Part shown: positions 7,742-16,579 of the stretch, piece after piece
Numbering within the stretch: the first letter of the stretch is position 1
Layout: every line of letters starts with the position of its first letter
Source of the DNA: JBHHZM01 sp046758065
GTDB lineage: Bacteria; Pseudomonadota; Alphaproteobacteria; JAAXGF01
DNA length: 28,924 nucleotides
Direction: 5' to 3'
NCBI GenBank assembly: GCA_046758065.1
Contig: JBHHZM010000027.1
Coordinates: forward strand, 1-28,924
Made by a program: the position numbers and the translations under genes
The notes under the pieces: model-generated
What the model saw: the letters and a program-made list of their open reading frames with translations, nothing else
Told to the model about the DNA's origin: nothing
The model's database searches: none

Positions 7742-8497
7742 TCATTCGTCTTCGAGCTTCGCCTTGAGGTGGGACAACAGGGGATAGAGGCCGGCGAACA
7801 GGGCGATCAGGAAGCCGTAGCCGCCTTCACGGTATCCCTTGCGCAGCACATAGCACTTGAAGAAGCGCGAGAAAAGCCGGCGCAGGTTGTTCGCCAGGCC
7901 GCCGACATCGCCCGATTCGCGCAGGTCCCGCGCGCGCAGCGTGGTGTAACGGTCGAGCCGGCGGATCATATCCGAGACGTCGTGGTCGACGTAGTGCAGC
8001 ATCGCCGATTTCAGCCAACGGCGTTCGCCCGAAAGCGTCACGCTCGGATGGATGCGCTGCCCGCCCCAGCGCTTGGCGCCGCGCGAGAACAGCCGCGCGG
8101 TCGCCGACACGCCCCAGGATGCGCCCCAGCCGTAGCGCACCAGACGGTCGCCGATGTAGTTGTCGTAGGGAACCAGGAAATGGCCCGGCGCGGCGCCGTC
8201 GATCGCAGCGCGGACCTCGGCGGCCAGAGCGGGCGTCACGCGCTCGTCGGCGTCGACCTCGATGATCCAGTCGCCCGTGCAGGCGTCGATCCCGGCGTTG
8301 CGGCGCGGTCCCTCGATTTCCCACGCGCCCTCGACGAGACGGTCGGTGTGGCGCGCCGCGATTGCGCGCGAGTCGTCGTCGCATCGGTCGAGCACGACGA
8401 CGATCTCGTCGGCGAAGGCGAGACATTCCAGACAGGCGGCGAGTTGCGCTTCTTCGTTGCGGACGACGACCAGCGCGGAGAGCCGGGGCGCGGTCAC
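7742..8497 (-). CDS. Glycosyltransferase family 2, WaaE/KdtX-like
   Basis: A 251-residue GT2 protein with a GT-A fold. It opens with LSALVVVRNEEAQLAACLECL and continues with ADEIVVVLDRCDDDS, EGPRRNAGIDACTGDWIIEVDADERVTP (the metal-binding DAD motif) and a C-terminal hydrophobic segment, YGFLIALFAGLYPLLSHLK, that may touch the membrane. The pattern resembles lipopolysaccharide core glucosyltransferases of the WaaE/KdtX type. The start is GTG at 8497, overlapping the stop of the GT9 gene by four bases; longer open frames upstream are antisense-like and lack family similarity. Confidence 0.88.
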   Translation of the reverse strand: MTAPRLSALVVVRNEEAQLAACLECLAFADEIVVVLDRCDDDSRAIAARHTDRLVEGAWEIEGPRRNAGIDACTGDWIIEVDADERVTPALAAEVRAAIDGAAPGHFLVPYDNYIGDRLVRYGWGASWGVSATARLFSRGAKRWGGQRIHPSVTLSGERRWLKSAMLHYVDHDVSDMIRRLDRYTTLRARDLRESGDVGGLANNLRRLFSRFFKCYVLRKGYREGGYGFLIALFAGLYPLLSHLKAKLEDE

Positions 8498-9459
8498 GGC
8501 GCGACCCCGCCGCAGCGGCGCCACAGCGCGACCGCCGCCTCCTCGACCGCCGCGATGCTCAAGCTGTCCATCAGGGTCTCCGTGGTGCGGTGGTCGTAGT
8601 CCGGCGGGAACAGCTCGCCGTAAGCGATTGCCGTGCGCACGACAGCCGCATGTTCGCCCCACGGCGCATAGACTTCGGGGCGGCTCGGGCCGAATAGGCC
8701 GAGAGTGGGCGTGCCGGCCGCGGCGGCGATGTGCATGAGACCCGAATCGTTGCCGACGAACAAAGCGCAACGGGCGAGCGCGGCCGCCGCGGTCGGCAAA
8801 TCGAGCGCGCCGACGAGATCGACGAGACGGTCCGCCGGCGCCGCCTCGAGCACGGGCCGGGCGATTTCACGCTCGTCGGCGGCGCCGAACACCGCAATCC
8901 GCGCGCCGGGGAGGATGCCGTCGGGCGCGGTGAGCCTTTGGCAGAGCGCGATGAAGTTCTCCGCGCGCCAGATCTTGCCGCGCCAGTTCGCCGTCGGCCC
9001 GAGCGCCAGCACCGGGCCGTCTTCGGGCAACAGACGCTCGGCCGCGGTCTCGTGCCCGGACGCCGTCCAGACGATGGGCGCCGGGGGCTCGGCGAGACGC
9101 AGCACCTTGGCGAGCGCGTAGAGGCGATGGCGGCCGCTCCGTCCGCCCCGGTAGATACGACGCCGCCGCGCGATCAGGAAATGAGCGACCAGCGAGCCCC
9201 TGAGATCGACCACCAGGTTCCAGCCCCACCAGACCTTGACGCACTCACGCCACAGGTCGAACCAGTGCAGCGCCCACTTGCGCTTTTCCATGACGATGCG
9301 GCGTACGACGTTGGGGGCGGCGTCGAAGATCGGCATCGCGGCGGGTCCGCAGGCGACCGTGATGCGCGCCTTGGGATAGCGTCGGGCGAGGTGGTCGAGG
9401 AGCCCCGTCGTCAGTACCGCGTCGCCGATCCGCGTCGAGGTGATGAACAGGATGTTCAC
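8494..9459 (-). CDS. Glycosyltransferase family 9 (heptosyltransferase-like)
   Basis: A 321-residue GT9 protein. The N terminus NILFITSTRIGDAVLTTGLL is the family's opening, followed by VVDLRGS and the C-terminal LALGPTANWRGKIW, CALFVGNDSGLMHIAAAAGTPTLGLFGPSRPEVYAPWG, which is the ADP-heptose-type binding region. It probably transfers heptose or a related sugar to lipid A core or another glycan from the cytoplasmic side. GTG at 9459 overlaps the preceding gene's stop by four bases. Its partners suggest LPS-core or surface-polysaccharide synthesis. Confidence 0.9.
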   Translation of the reverse strand: MNILFITSTRIGDAVLTTGLLDHLARRYPKARITVACGPAAMPIFDAAPNVVRRIVMEKRKWALHWFDLWRECVKVWWGWNLVVDLRGSLVAHFLIARRRRIYRGGRSGRHRLYALAKVLRLAEPPAPIVWTASGHETAAERLLPEDGPVLALGPTANWRGKIWRAENFIALCQRLTAPDGILPGARIAVFGAADEREIARPVLEAAPADRLVDLVGALDLPTAAAALARCALFVGNDSGLMHIAAAAGTPTLGLFGPSRPEVYAPWGEHAAVVRTAIAYGELFPPDYDHRTTETLMDSLSIAAVEEAAVALWRRCGGVAP

Positions 9460-10487
9460 CGGAACAGCGTCTCGAATTCGGCTGCCGCATCGTCCCAGCT
9501 CCGGCTTCGCTGATGGGTCCGGGCGTCGCCGCTGCGGCCGCGGAAAACGCCGTCGTCGATGAGCAGCAGGATGGCGCAGCTCGCGAAGGCTTCGTCGTCG
9601 GGAACCAGGAATCCGGTCTCCGAATCGCGGATGCGCTCGGCGACGGCGGCGAAGCGCCGGGTGACGGCGGGCAGCCCGACCGCCTGCGACTCGGCGAGGG
9701 TCGCGCAATGGACTTCGCCGACGGCGCCGGGATAGAGATGGACGCGGGCGGCGCGGTAGGCATCGGCCATGTCGGGATCGGCGCGCGGACGCTCGATCAC
9801 GACGCCGTCGTCGTGCGCGCCGAGCGCGAGATCGAGGACGGGGCGCAGGCGATCGGGCGCCGCGCCGCCGAGTGCGCCCTTGTCGAGCATCGCCGAATAG
9901 ACGTGGAGCTCGGCGTCGGGCACCGCCGGGCGCACCACCTCCACCCAGAGCCGCAACAGCCAGTCGAGGTCCATCAGCGGATGGGTGGTAACGATGGCGC
10001 GCGGCGGATGCGCGGGCGCCATGTCCGCGGCCTCGCGGAAATCGGGACGCACGCCGGGTTCGATGACGACGGCGCGCGCGGCGAAGGCCGTAGGGCAGGT
10101 CGCGCGGTGCGCCGGCCCGGCGAAAACCAGTGGAGCGTCGCCATGGCGTTCGAGCACGGCACCGTTGGGTCCCTTCTCGAGATAGCCGCCCGGCGCCGCG
10201 AGCCAGAGTATGCGGCGCCCGGCCTCGACCGGAAAGTCGAGCAGGGCGGGCTTGCGGTAAGCGATGAGAACGTCGCAGGATGTCGGCCGTGGGTCTTGCC
10301 ACGTCTGCCAGGGAACGCCGTCGGCGGTGATGGCGAAGCGGCAGCGGTTGATCACCCGCACGTCGTGGCCGCGCCGACGCAGCGCCGCCGGCAGGCTGGC
10401 AAACGCCTTTTCGACGCCGCCCAGGGGCTGGCTCGAAGGGGTGTAGCCGTCGAAGGGGATCGAATCGTCGACCAGAAGGATGTCCAT
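9456..10487 (-). CDS. Glycosyltransferase (GT4-like), first gene of the surface-glycan operon
   Basis: A 343-residue GT-B type protein. MDILLVDDS opens the first Rossmann domain, with GGVEKAFASLPAALRRRGHDV, and the second domain has ARVHLYPGAVGEVHCATLAESQAVGLPAVTRRFAAVAERIRDSETGFLV. Overall similarity to GT4 is clear in this C-terminal block but the centre is divergent. ATG at 10487 is used; an upstream in-frame start would add a basic, non-family stretch. It is divergent from ygfZ with a 77-bp gap that must hold both promoters; I see no clear hexamers there. Five genes follow one another downstream to asnB, mostly with overlapping ends. Confidence 0.82.
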   Translation of the reverse strand: MDILLVDDSIPFDGYTPSSQPLGGVEKAFASLPAALRRRGHDVRVINRCRFAITADGVPWQTWQDPRPTSCDVLIAYRKPALLDFPVEAGRRILWLAAPGGYLEKGPNGAVLERHGDAPLVFAGPAHRATCPTAFAARAVVIEPGVRPDFREAADMAPAHPPRAIVTTHPLMDLDWLLRLWVEVVRPAVPDAELHVYSAMLDKGALGGAAPDRLRPVLDLALGAHDDGVVIERPRADPDMADAYRAARVHLYPGAVGEVHCATLAESQAVGLPAVTRRFAAVAERIRDSETGFLVPDDEAFASCAILLLIDDGVFRGRSGDARTHQRSRSWDDAAAEFETLFR

Positions 10488-10564
10488 CGGACGATGGTTA
10501 TACGCAATCGGCTTTCGCCTTGCCACACGAGCCGTCGCGCCCCAGGTAACGGACCTGACGACGG

Positions 10565-11485
10565 ATGATGACGAACGCGACCGAAGCACGACGCTGCGCC
10601 GTTCTCGATGCGCGCGGACTGATTGCCGTGAGCGGACCCGAGGCGCGCCCCTTCCTCCAGGGGCTGGTCTCGAACGACGTTCACAAGGTGACGGCCGCGC
10701 GCGCGATCTATGCCGTGCTGCTCACCCCGCAGGGCAAGTTCCTGCATGACTTCTTCGTCGCCGAACTCGACGACGCTCTCGTCTTCGACTGCGAGGCGGC
10801 GCGCCGCGACGATCTGGTTCGGCGGCTCGAATTCTACCGATTGCGCGCGCGTGTGACGATTGCGCCCAGGGACGACCTCGTCGTCGTCGCCGCGTTCGGC
10901 GCCGGCGCGCTCGACGCCCTCGGCCTTGCTGCCGACGAGGGCGCCGCGAGGCCGCTTGCCGGCGGCATCGTCTATACCGATCCGCGGCTCGCTGCGGCGG
11001 GCGCCCGGGCCGTGCTGCCGCGGCCGCAGGGCTGCGCGGCGATCGAGACGGCGGGCTTCGCCGCCGCCGGCGCCGAGGCGTACGACGACCACCGGCTCGC
11101 CCTCGCGCTTCCCGACGGCAGCCGTGACATGCCCGTCGAGAGGGCCTTCCTGATCGAGAATGGCATCGACGCGCTCAACGGGATCGATTTCGAGAAAGGA
11201 TGCTATATCGGCCAGGAACTTACCGCGCGCACCCGGTATCGCGCCACCATCCGCAAGCGCCTGTTCCGGGTCGATGTCGACGGTCCCCTGCCCGCGCCCG
11301 GCGCGCCCGTGATGCTGGGCGACAAGCGGGCCGGAGAGATGCGCTCGGGCCGCGGCGCCGTCGGTCTCGCGATGCTCAGGCTCGATCTCGTGGAACGGGC
11401 GACGCAAACGGACGAGCGCCTGACCGCCGATGCCGCCTGCCTCACTCCCGTCGAACCCGGCTGGGCGAGGTTTCAGTCCGAATGA
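10565..11485 (+). CDS. ygfZ: YgfZ/GcvT-like folate-binding protein
   Basis: A 306-residue protein of the YgfZ/COG0354 family, folate-binding proteins that support assembly or repair of certain Fe-S enzymes. The diagnostic motif is KGCYIGQELTARTR with the conserved Cys at residue 213. The N-terminal domain shows GPEARPFLQGLVSNDV and LTPQGKFLHDFFV. The start could be either of two adjacent ATGs (10565 or 10568); no strong ribosome binding site decides. It is followed after 71 bp by the PQQ-associated binding protein gene in the same direction. Confidence 0.9.
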   Translation: MMTNATEARRCAVLDARGLIAVSGPEARPFLQGLVSNDVHKVTAARAIYAVLLTPQGKFLHDFFVAELDDALVFDCEAARRDDLVRRLEFYRLRARVTIAPRDDLVVVAAFGAGALDALGLAADEGAARPLAGGIVYTDPRLAAAGARAVLPRPQGCAAIETAGFAAAGAEAYDDHRLALALPDGSRDMPVERAFLIENGIDALNGIDFEKGCYIGQELTARTRYRATIRKRLFRVDVDGPLPAPGAPVMLGDKRAGEMRSGRGAVGLAMLRLDLVERATQTDERLTADAACLTPVEPGWARFQSE

Positions 11486-11556
11486 TCGGCCGCTCCGGGA
11501 CGGCGCGACGACGAAGAGAGCGCCACTTGCAACAAACCGGGACGCAGGGAGTTCGG

Positions 11557-12756
11557 ATGGCGGCATCGCGTTGGGCAATCGCGGCGGCGTGGTGTGTCAT
11601 CGTCCTCGCCGGCGCCGGCGCAACACATGCGCAAGGCCAAGCGCCCGCATTCGAGACCGTCCGCATCGCCTTCCTCGCGCAATTCGCCGAGCGGCCGCCG
11701 AAACTCTCCAACCTCGACCAGCCTCCCGAAGACGACGGCGTGCGGGGCGGCCGGCTCGCGATCATGGACAACAACACGACCGGCCGCTTCATGAAGCAGC
11801 GGTTCGAACTGCGCGAGGTGATCGTCCCTCCCGGCGAGGACGCGGTGGCCGCATTCGGACGGCTCCTCGCGGACGGCTACCGGCACGTCATTGTCGCCGT
11901 GCCGGCCGACGTCCTGCTGCGCATGGCCGATCTTCCCGCGGCGGCGGAAGCACAGCTCTACAACGTCGGCGCGCGCGACGACAGGCTGCGCAACGAAGAC
12001 TGCCGGAAGAACGTCCTGCACCTCGTTCCGAGCCGGGCGATGCTGGCCGACGCCCTGGCGCAATACCTGAACCTGAAGAGGTGGCGCGACTGGTTTCTCG
12101 TCGTCGGACGGCGCGCGGGCGACCGGCTGTTCGCCGCGGCGATCAGGCGCGCCGCCAGGCGTTTCGGCGGGAAGATCGTCGCCGAAAAGGAATGGACGTT
12201 CGGTCCCGATGCACGCCGCACGGCGCAGGCGGAGGTGCCGGTCTTCACCCAGGACGTCGATTACGACGTTCTGATCGTCGCCGACGAAATCGGCGAATTC
12301 GGCGAATACCTGAGCTATCGCACCTGGGAACCGAAACTGGTCGCCGGAACCCAGGGACTGACGCCGACCTGGTGGCACCGCACCCACGAACAATGGGGCG
12401 CGGCGCAGTTGCAGAGCCGCTTCCTCAAGATGGCCGGCCGCAGGATGACGGCGCTCGACTACGGCGTCTGGGCGGCGGTCCGCTCGATCGGCGAAGCGGC
12501 CACGCGCACCCGGTCGGCCGCGTTCGGCGCGCTGGTCGGCTACATGCACGGCCCCGCATTTGTTCTGGCCGGCTTCAAGGGCCGCAAGCTGACGTTCCGC
12601 GACTGGGACGGACAACTGCGGCAACCGATCCTGCTGGCGGCGCCGAAGGCGCTGGTGTCGGTGTCGCCCCAGCCGGGATTTCTCCATCAATCCAGCACGC
12701 TTGATACGCTCGGTTACGACCGGCCCGAAACGAAATGCAGACTCGAAAGCCGATGA
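11557..12756 (+). CDS. ABC-type substrate-binding protein, PQQ-dependent alcohol oxidation type
   Basis: A 399-residue periplasmic protein. A signal peptide ends around ATHA at residues 22-25. The mature part begins RIAFLAQFAERPPKLSNLDQ, then RLAIMDNNTTGRF, YNVGARDDRLRNEDCRKNVLH and ADALAQYLNLKRWRDW, which I recognise as the branched-chain-binding-like family associated with PQQ-dependent alcohol dehydrogenase systems. AGGGAG (11546-11551) sits five bases before the ATG. It is translationally coupled by ATGA to the beta-propeller gene. The usual ATPase and permease of this system are not in the window. Confidence 0.85.
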   Translation: MAASRWAIAAAWCVIVLAGAGATHAQGQAPAFETVRIAFLAQFAERPPKLSNLDQPPEDDGVRGGRLAIMDNNTTGRFMKQRFELREVIVPPGEDAVAAFGRLLADGYRHVIVAVPADVLLRMADLPAAAEAQLYNVGARDDRLRNEDCRKNVLHLVPSRAMLADALAQYLNLKRWRDWFLVVGRRAGDRLFAAAIRRAARRFGGKIVAEKEWTFGPDARRTAQAEVPVFTQDVDYDVLIVADEIGEFGEYLSYRTWEPKLVAGTQGLTPTWWHRTHEQWGAAQLQSRFLKMAGRRMTALDYGVWAAVRSIGEAATRTRSAAFGALVGYMHGPAFVLAGFKGRKLTFRDWDGQLRQPILLAAPKALVSVSPQPGFLHQSSTLDTLGYDRPETKCRLESR

Positions 12757-13769
12757 ACAACGCCGTCTTCCAATCCGGGCGCCCGTGGAAACAAACGTTG
12801 AAACGAGCGGCTCTCTTCGCCGCGCCGCTATGGCTGGGCCTCGCGGCCGCGCTCCCGGCGCAGGCGTTCACCGTGTACGTCTCGAACGAAAAGGACAACA
12901 CGATCAGCGTGATCGACGGCGACAGCCTCGCGGTCGTCGCCACCGTGGACGTCGGCCGGAGACCGCGCGGCATCACCCTCAGTCACGACCGAAGCCGGCT
13001 CTACATCTGCGCCAGCGACGACGACCGCATCGAAGTGCTCGACGCCGACAGTCTGAAAATCGTCGACACGTTTCGCTCGGGACCGGATCCCGAACTATTC
13101 GTTCTGCACCCCAGCGGAAATCCTCTTTACGTGGCGAACGAAGACGACAGTCTGGTGACGGTCATCGACGTCGCGACGGGAACGGTCATCGCCGAGATCC
13201 CGGTCGGCGTGGAGCCCGAAGGCATGGCCGTCAGCCCCGATGGAAAAATGCTGGTCAACACATCGGAAACGACCAACATGGCGCATTTCATCGACACCGG
13301 AACGTACGAAGTGGTCGACAACGTGCTGGTCGACAGCCGTCCGCGCGTCGCCGAATTCTCCGCCGACGGCCGGGCGGTGTGGGTGTCGTCCGAAATCGGC
13401 GGGACGGTAAGCGTCATCGACGCCGCAACGCGGGAGATCCTGCACAAGATCTCGTTCGCGATTCCGGGCATCCGCTCCGAGTCCATACAGCCCGTCGGCG
13501 TGCGTCTCACCAGCGACGCCAGCCTCGCCTTCGTCGCGCTTGGACCGGCCAACCGGGTCGCCGTGATCGACGGCCGGACCTACGAGGTGATCAAGTATCT
13601 TCTGGTCGGCCAGCGCGTTTGGCAGCTCGCCTTCAGCCCGGACGAGAGCAGGCTCTTTACCACCAATGGCGTCAGCAACGACGTCTCGGTGATTGACGTC
13701 GACAAACTCAAGGTGCTCAAGTCGATTACCGTCGGCCGCTTCCCCTGGGGCCTTGCGGTTCGACCCTGA
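12753..13769 (+). CDS. PQQ-associated seven-bladed beta-propeller protein (YVTN/PQQ type)
   Basis: A 338-residue exported protein with a signal peptide ending PAQA near residue 38. The rest is a series of about seven blades with the recurring YVSNEKDNTISVID, YVANEDDSLVTVID and FTTNGVSNDVSVID pattern typical of YVTN propellers. Family context links it to PQQ-dependent catabolism rather than to a catalytic dehydrogenase: it has no haem or metal motif. It starts at the ATG in the ATGA overlap with the upstream gene; an ATG at 12735 is an alternative. The gene ends the run of plus-strand genes. Confidence 0.85.
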   Translation: MNNAVFQSGRPWKQTLKRAALFAAPLWLGLAAALPAQAFTVYVSNEKDNTISVIDGDSLAVVATVDVGRRPRGITLSHDRSRLYICASDDDRIEVLDADSLKIVDTFRSGPDPELFVLHPSGNPLYVANEDDSLVTVIDVATGTVIAEIPVGVEPEGMAVSPDGKMLVNTSETTNMAHFIDTGTYEVVDNVLVDSRPRVAEFSADGRAVWVSSEIGGTVSVIDAATREILHKISFAIPGIRSESIQPVGVRLTSDASLAFVALGPANRVAVIDGRTYEVIKYLLVGQRVWQLAFSPDESRLFTTNGVSNDVSVIDVDKLKVLKSITVGRFPWGLAVRP

Positions 13770-13820
13770 GGCGCAACGCCCGGGCCGGCGGCGCTTCCGG
13801 CGGTCCCTATACGCCGTCGG

Positions 13821-14045
13821 CTATACGCAGTCGTAGTAGTAGATCTGGCTGAGGAAGCTCGTCGGCTCGACGGCAACGAGTTCGGCCTTGCGGTTGTACT
13901 TGGCGCAGTGTTCCGCAGCGATCGCCTTGGGGTCTTTGGAAACTTCGTTCGTCTCGACGGCGATACTGCTCTCCGAAGACGAAACAATCTTGTTGGCGCA
14001 GGCGGCGACCAACAGAACGCCGGCGAGAATGACGATGCGATGCAT
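13821..14045 (-). CDS. Small lipoprotein of unknown function
   Basis: A 74-residue predicted lipoprotein. The N terminus is a short signal with lipobox LVAAC (Cys16). The mature part is about 58 residues with a conserved-looking EHCAKYNRKAELV and a C-terminal YYYDC, so two further cysteines could form a disulfide in the periplasm. GGAGAG precedes the ATG at 14045. It converges with the propeller gene, 51 bp away. I do not recognise a named family. Confidence 0.75.
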   Translation of the reverse strand: MHRIVILAGVLLVAACANKIVSSSESSIAVETNEVSKDPKAIAAEHCAKYNRKAELVAVEPTSFLSQIYYYDCV

Positions 14046-14401
14046 GGACTCTCCTTCGGTCTCGAGGGACGCCTGACAGGTCACACACCGGCCCCGGCCC
14101 ATCCCTGCCGGCCAAGACGCCGTTTTCGAACGGGCGCAAGGAGGCGTGGCACCGCCTCACGGGGGCTCGCGCGCCTGGCCGAGGACGCGCGTACCGGCGA
14201 GAAGCATACCCCCTCGACAGCCGCCGCGTCACTCACCGGATTCGCCGGGAACCGCGTGGAGCCAGTCGTCGGGATTTTTCGGGTATTTTACATAACACAT
14301 TGAATTATATGAAACATTCCTAACGCTCCATTAATGAGTTTCTGCTATGCCCGGAGAACCCACCCGACCAACGGCGCGGCGCCGGTCGTCGTGGGAAGAG
14401 G
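14046..14401. other. Divergent intergenic region with an AT-rich core
   Basis: This 356-bp gap separates two divergent lipoprotein genes. Bases 14281-14345 are clearly AT-rich against the GC-rich surroundings and probably hold the promoter of the gene at 14402. A TTTACA at 14287-14292 resembles a -35 element, but no convincing -10 is at the right spacing. No coding pattern is seen. Confidence 0.5.
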
Positions 14402-14869
14402 ATGGACAGGATGAACCCGCTCCGTATCGCAGCAATTACGGTCGCCCTCCTGACGCTTCAGGGATGCGCCGCCGTCGGCCTGGCGGTGCTCGGCACCGGG
14501 GCCGGCGTCGCCGCCAGCGCCGGTATCGACCACACCCTCAACGGCATCGCCTACAAGACCTTCGCCGCCTCGCCGAACGCGACCCGCTTCGCCACGCTCA
14601 AGACGCTGGCGCGCATGGAAATGCCGGTGATGAAAGATTCGGTGGACAAGGAGAACACTCGCATCTGGGAGATCGTCGCCGAAGCCAGCGATCGCACCAT
14701 CGAGATCGAACTCGAGGAACTGACGCCCCGCACCACGCGCATGCGGGTCATCGCCAACAATGGGCCGTTTTTCAAGGATGCGGCGACCGCGACCGAGATC
14801 ATCGTGCAGACGGCGGCGACCCTGGACGCCGACGTGGCGCAGACGGACAGCGCCGGCTCGGCGTCGTGA
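14402..14869 (+). CDS. DUF3568-like lipoprotein
   Basis: A 155-residue lipoprotein. The signal ends at lipobox LQGC (Cys at residue 22). A glycine/alanine-rich stretch follows (GLAVLGTGAGVAASAGIDH), then a domain with alternating strands (TFAASPNATRFATLKTLARM, TIEIELEELTPRTTRMRVIANN, and a C-terminal helix ATEIIVQTAATLDADV). The layout resembles DUF3568-type small lipoproteins; the match is from memory. ATG at 14402 or 14411 may be the start; AAGAGG upstream could serve either. Possibly cotranscribed with the tiny reading frame at 14884. Confidence 0.75.
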   Translation: MDRMNPLRIAAITVALLTLQGCAAVGLAVLGTGAGVAASAGIDHTLNGIAYKTFAASPNATRFATLKTLARMEMPVMKDSVDKENTRIWEIVAEASDRTIEIELEELTPRTTRMRVIANNGPFFKDAATATEIIVQTAATLDADVAQTDSAGSAS

Positions 14870-14883
14870 AGGCGTAACGCCGC

Positions 14884-14970
14884 ATGAACGGATTCGGAGC
14901 GACCGCCGGTGGCCGCTACGGCAGCAGCAAGGGCCTCGGCATCGTCAAATCCTCGGGCGAAATGAAATAG
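14884..14970 (+). CDS. Possible 28-residue peptide
   Basis: An open frame of 28 codons starts 15 bases after the lipoprotein stop. It is rich in Gly and Ser with basic ends (MNGFGATAGGRYGSSKGLG, then SGEMK). No clear ribosome binding site precedes it except AAGG at longer distance. It ends just before a GC hairpin. It may be coding or chance. Confidence 0.25.
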   Translation: MNGFGATAGGRYGSSKGLGIVKSSGEMK

Positions 14971-14972
14971 TG

Positions 14973-14993
14973 CCCGGCGGCGCCGTCGCCGGG
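14973..14993. terminator. GC hairpin between convergent genes
   Basis: CCCGGCG (14973-14979) pairs perfectly with CGCCGGG (14987-14993) around a 7-base loop. It lies between the convergent lipoprotein and EipA genes and could serve both, but there is no T-run, so intrinsic termination is not certain. Confidence 0.4.
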
Positions 14994-14999
14994 CGGTGT

Positions 15000-15602
15000 T
15001 CAGAACGGCACCCAGGAATGGTCCTTGGTGTAGTGCGAATAGCCGACGTTGGCGCCGGCGCGAAGACCGACGCCGGTGCGGATCGGCGCGAGGGTAATAC
15101 CGCCGGCGCGCTGGTAGTTCACGCCGACGCCGGCCACGAAGTAGAAGCTGCCGTCGACGGCGGGGAAGCGCTGAAACAAATCTTCGGTGTTCTCGAGATC
15201 GTAGATCAGGGTAAAGATCTTCGAGGCGTCGCCGCCGAAATCGAAACCGATCGAGGGACCCTGCCAATAGACCTGCATGGGCTCGGTCTCCTTGCGGTGC
15301 AGCTGTCCGTTGCCGTACCGCAGGCCGATGCCTATGGCGCCGCTCGCCTCCTCGCCCATGATATAGCCGTTGGGACGGCCCTGGTCGGCGAACACTTTCT
15401 CGATGGCCTTGGCGAGGCCCTTGGTGGTATCGCCGAAAAAGCCCTCGGCCTTCTCGATGATTTCGTTCTGGTCGTAGGTGTCGTCCTCGGTGTCGGTGTT
15501 GTTCTCGTCCGCGCGTCCAATCGCGGCGCCGGCGACGAGCAGAGCGAGGGCGAGGAAAAGCGCTGCGACGAATTGCGGGATCGACGTTCGACTCGCTGTC
15601 AT
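15000..15602 (-). CDS. eipA: DUF1134 family protein, EipA-like envelope protein
   Basis: A 200-residue exported protein. A signal peptide (FVAALFLALALLVAGAAIGRA) ends near residue 31. An acidic stretch (ENNTDTEDDTYDQNEI) leads into the DUF1134 domain with GRPNGYIMGEEASGAIGIGL, YWQGPSIGFDFGGDASK and GVGVNYQRAGGITLAPIRTG. This matches EipA of Brucella-type alphaproteobacteria, a periplasmic protein needed for envelope integrity. Start is ATG at 15602; the longer open frame upstream is unlikely as it would bury the signal peptide. Converges with the lipoprotein region to its left. Confidence 0.88.
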   Translation of the reverse strand: MTASRTSIPQFVAALFLALALLVAGAAIGRADENNTDTEDDTYDQNEIIEKAEGFFGDTTKGLAKAIEKVFADQGRPNGYIMGEEASGAIGIGLRYGNGQLHRKETEPMQVYWQGPSIGFDFGGDASKIFTLIYDLENTEDLFQRFPAVDGSFYFVAGVGVNYQRAGGITLAPIRTGVGLRAGANVGYSHYTKDHSWVPF

Positions 15603-15895
15603 CCTGAACCTACCGTCATTTGGGGATGCCCTGCCGACACAAGCATCCGGCTCGCGCCGGCGCGGCCATTCGGTCGGCGTCGGTTCCTCCGACCGTAGCC
15701 GGAACCGAGCTTCGCCGAAACCGGCAAAGAATCCGTTAAGCTTTTCGACCCCGGGCGCCTCCACGCCGCGCCGGACATGCGATCCGGAACCCGGACCGGG
15801 CTCTAACCTCCCTTTAACGAATCAGGTCGATCATCGTCCACGCGATAACGCCACAGGGGCGCAACGGACCGGCGGACCAACGGAGAACGTGGACC

Positions 15896-16243
15896 ATGTC
15901 GGATCGAGAGACGAAAGAGACCGCCCAGGAGCGGTTTGCGCTGTCGATCCTCGAAGCGAGCGAACAAACGCTGATCGAGAAGTTCATGCGCTGCGAACGC
16001 AGCGAGGCGCTGGAATTCCTGTCGTCGGCGACGCAGGGCTACCGGATCGACAGCGCGCGGCACGACACGCAGGCGCGCCTGTTCCGCGCCGCTGCGGAAA
16101 AACTCGAGCGCGCTCTGGCACGGCTCAACGGCGGCGATCCGCCGGCCGAGTCGCCTGAAGGAGCGGTCTCGCCGCCGGTCGAGCGCGCGCTCGACGACAC
16201 CGGTTTACAGATCCCGCCCGCCGTCGAGCCCGACGAACTGTAG
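15896..16243 (+). CDS. Hypothetical helical protein
   Basis: A 115-residue protein I do not recognise. The first 80 residues are predicted helical and charged (RFALSILEASEQTLIEKFMRC, then ARLFRAAAEKLERALARL), with no signal or membrane segment. The last 35 residues are Pro/Glu-rich and likely disordered. GGAG at 15882-15885 lies 10 bases before the ATG. It stands alone, divergent from eipA and upstream of the AT-rich control region. Confidence 0.65.
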   Translation: MSDRETKETAQERFALSILEASEQTLIEKFMRCERSEALEFLSSATQGYRIDSARHDTQARLFRAAAEKLERALARLNGGDPPAESPEGAVSPPVERALDDTGLQIPPAVEPDEL

Positions 16244-16366
16244 CCTGAATTATCCATCGGCGCCCTGTCAGGATCGCGCGCGCCCCGCGTCGATGCAGGG
16301 GAAAGCACGCATTACTTGTATTCATTGTCGCGTTAACCTGATATGCGATAGATCGCTCTCAAAATC

Positions 16367-16383
16367 TGTCGGAATTCTTTACA
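16367..16383 (+). promoter_or_regulatory. Upstream site A, possible enhancer-binding-protein site
   Basis: TGTCGGAATTCTTTACA has TGT and ACA ends in inverted orientation around a central GAATTC. A close copy is at 16580-16596. Over a 26-base alignment I count about 20 matches. It lies some 300 bp upstream of the predicted sigma-54 start. Confidence 0.45.
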
Positions 16384-16579
16384 CTCGAATGAATCGGCAA
16401 TATAGAGGCAATGAATTGAAATTACGCCACTATTTTTAAAATGCTCAACCGTTGGACACCGATTCCGGCCCCGATCCCCACAAGTCCCAGAATTAATTTC
16501 TTACACGAGATATAAATTATACTCCGTTGTTATATATAAATAATATAGAAGTATATCGGTTTTTCCGATCGGTGAAATT

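Noticed and set aside
14281..14345. AT-rich segment as a sigma-54 or sigma-70 promoter
   Set aside because: A -35-like TTTACA is present but no properly spaced -10 or -12 element; left as an unassigned promoter region.
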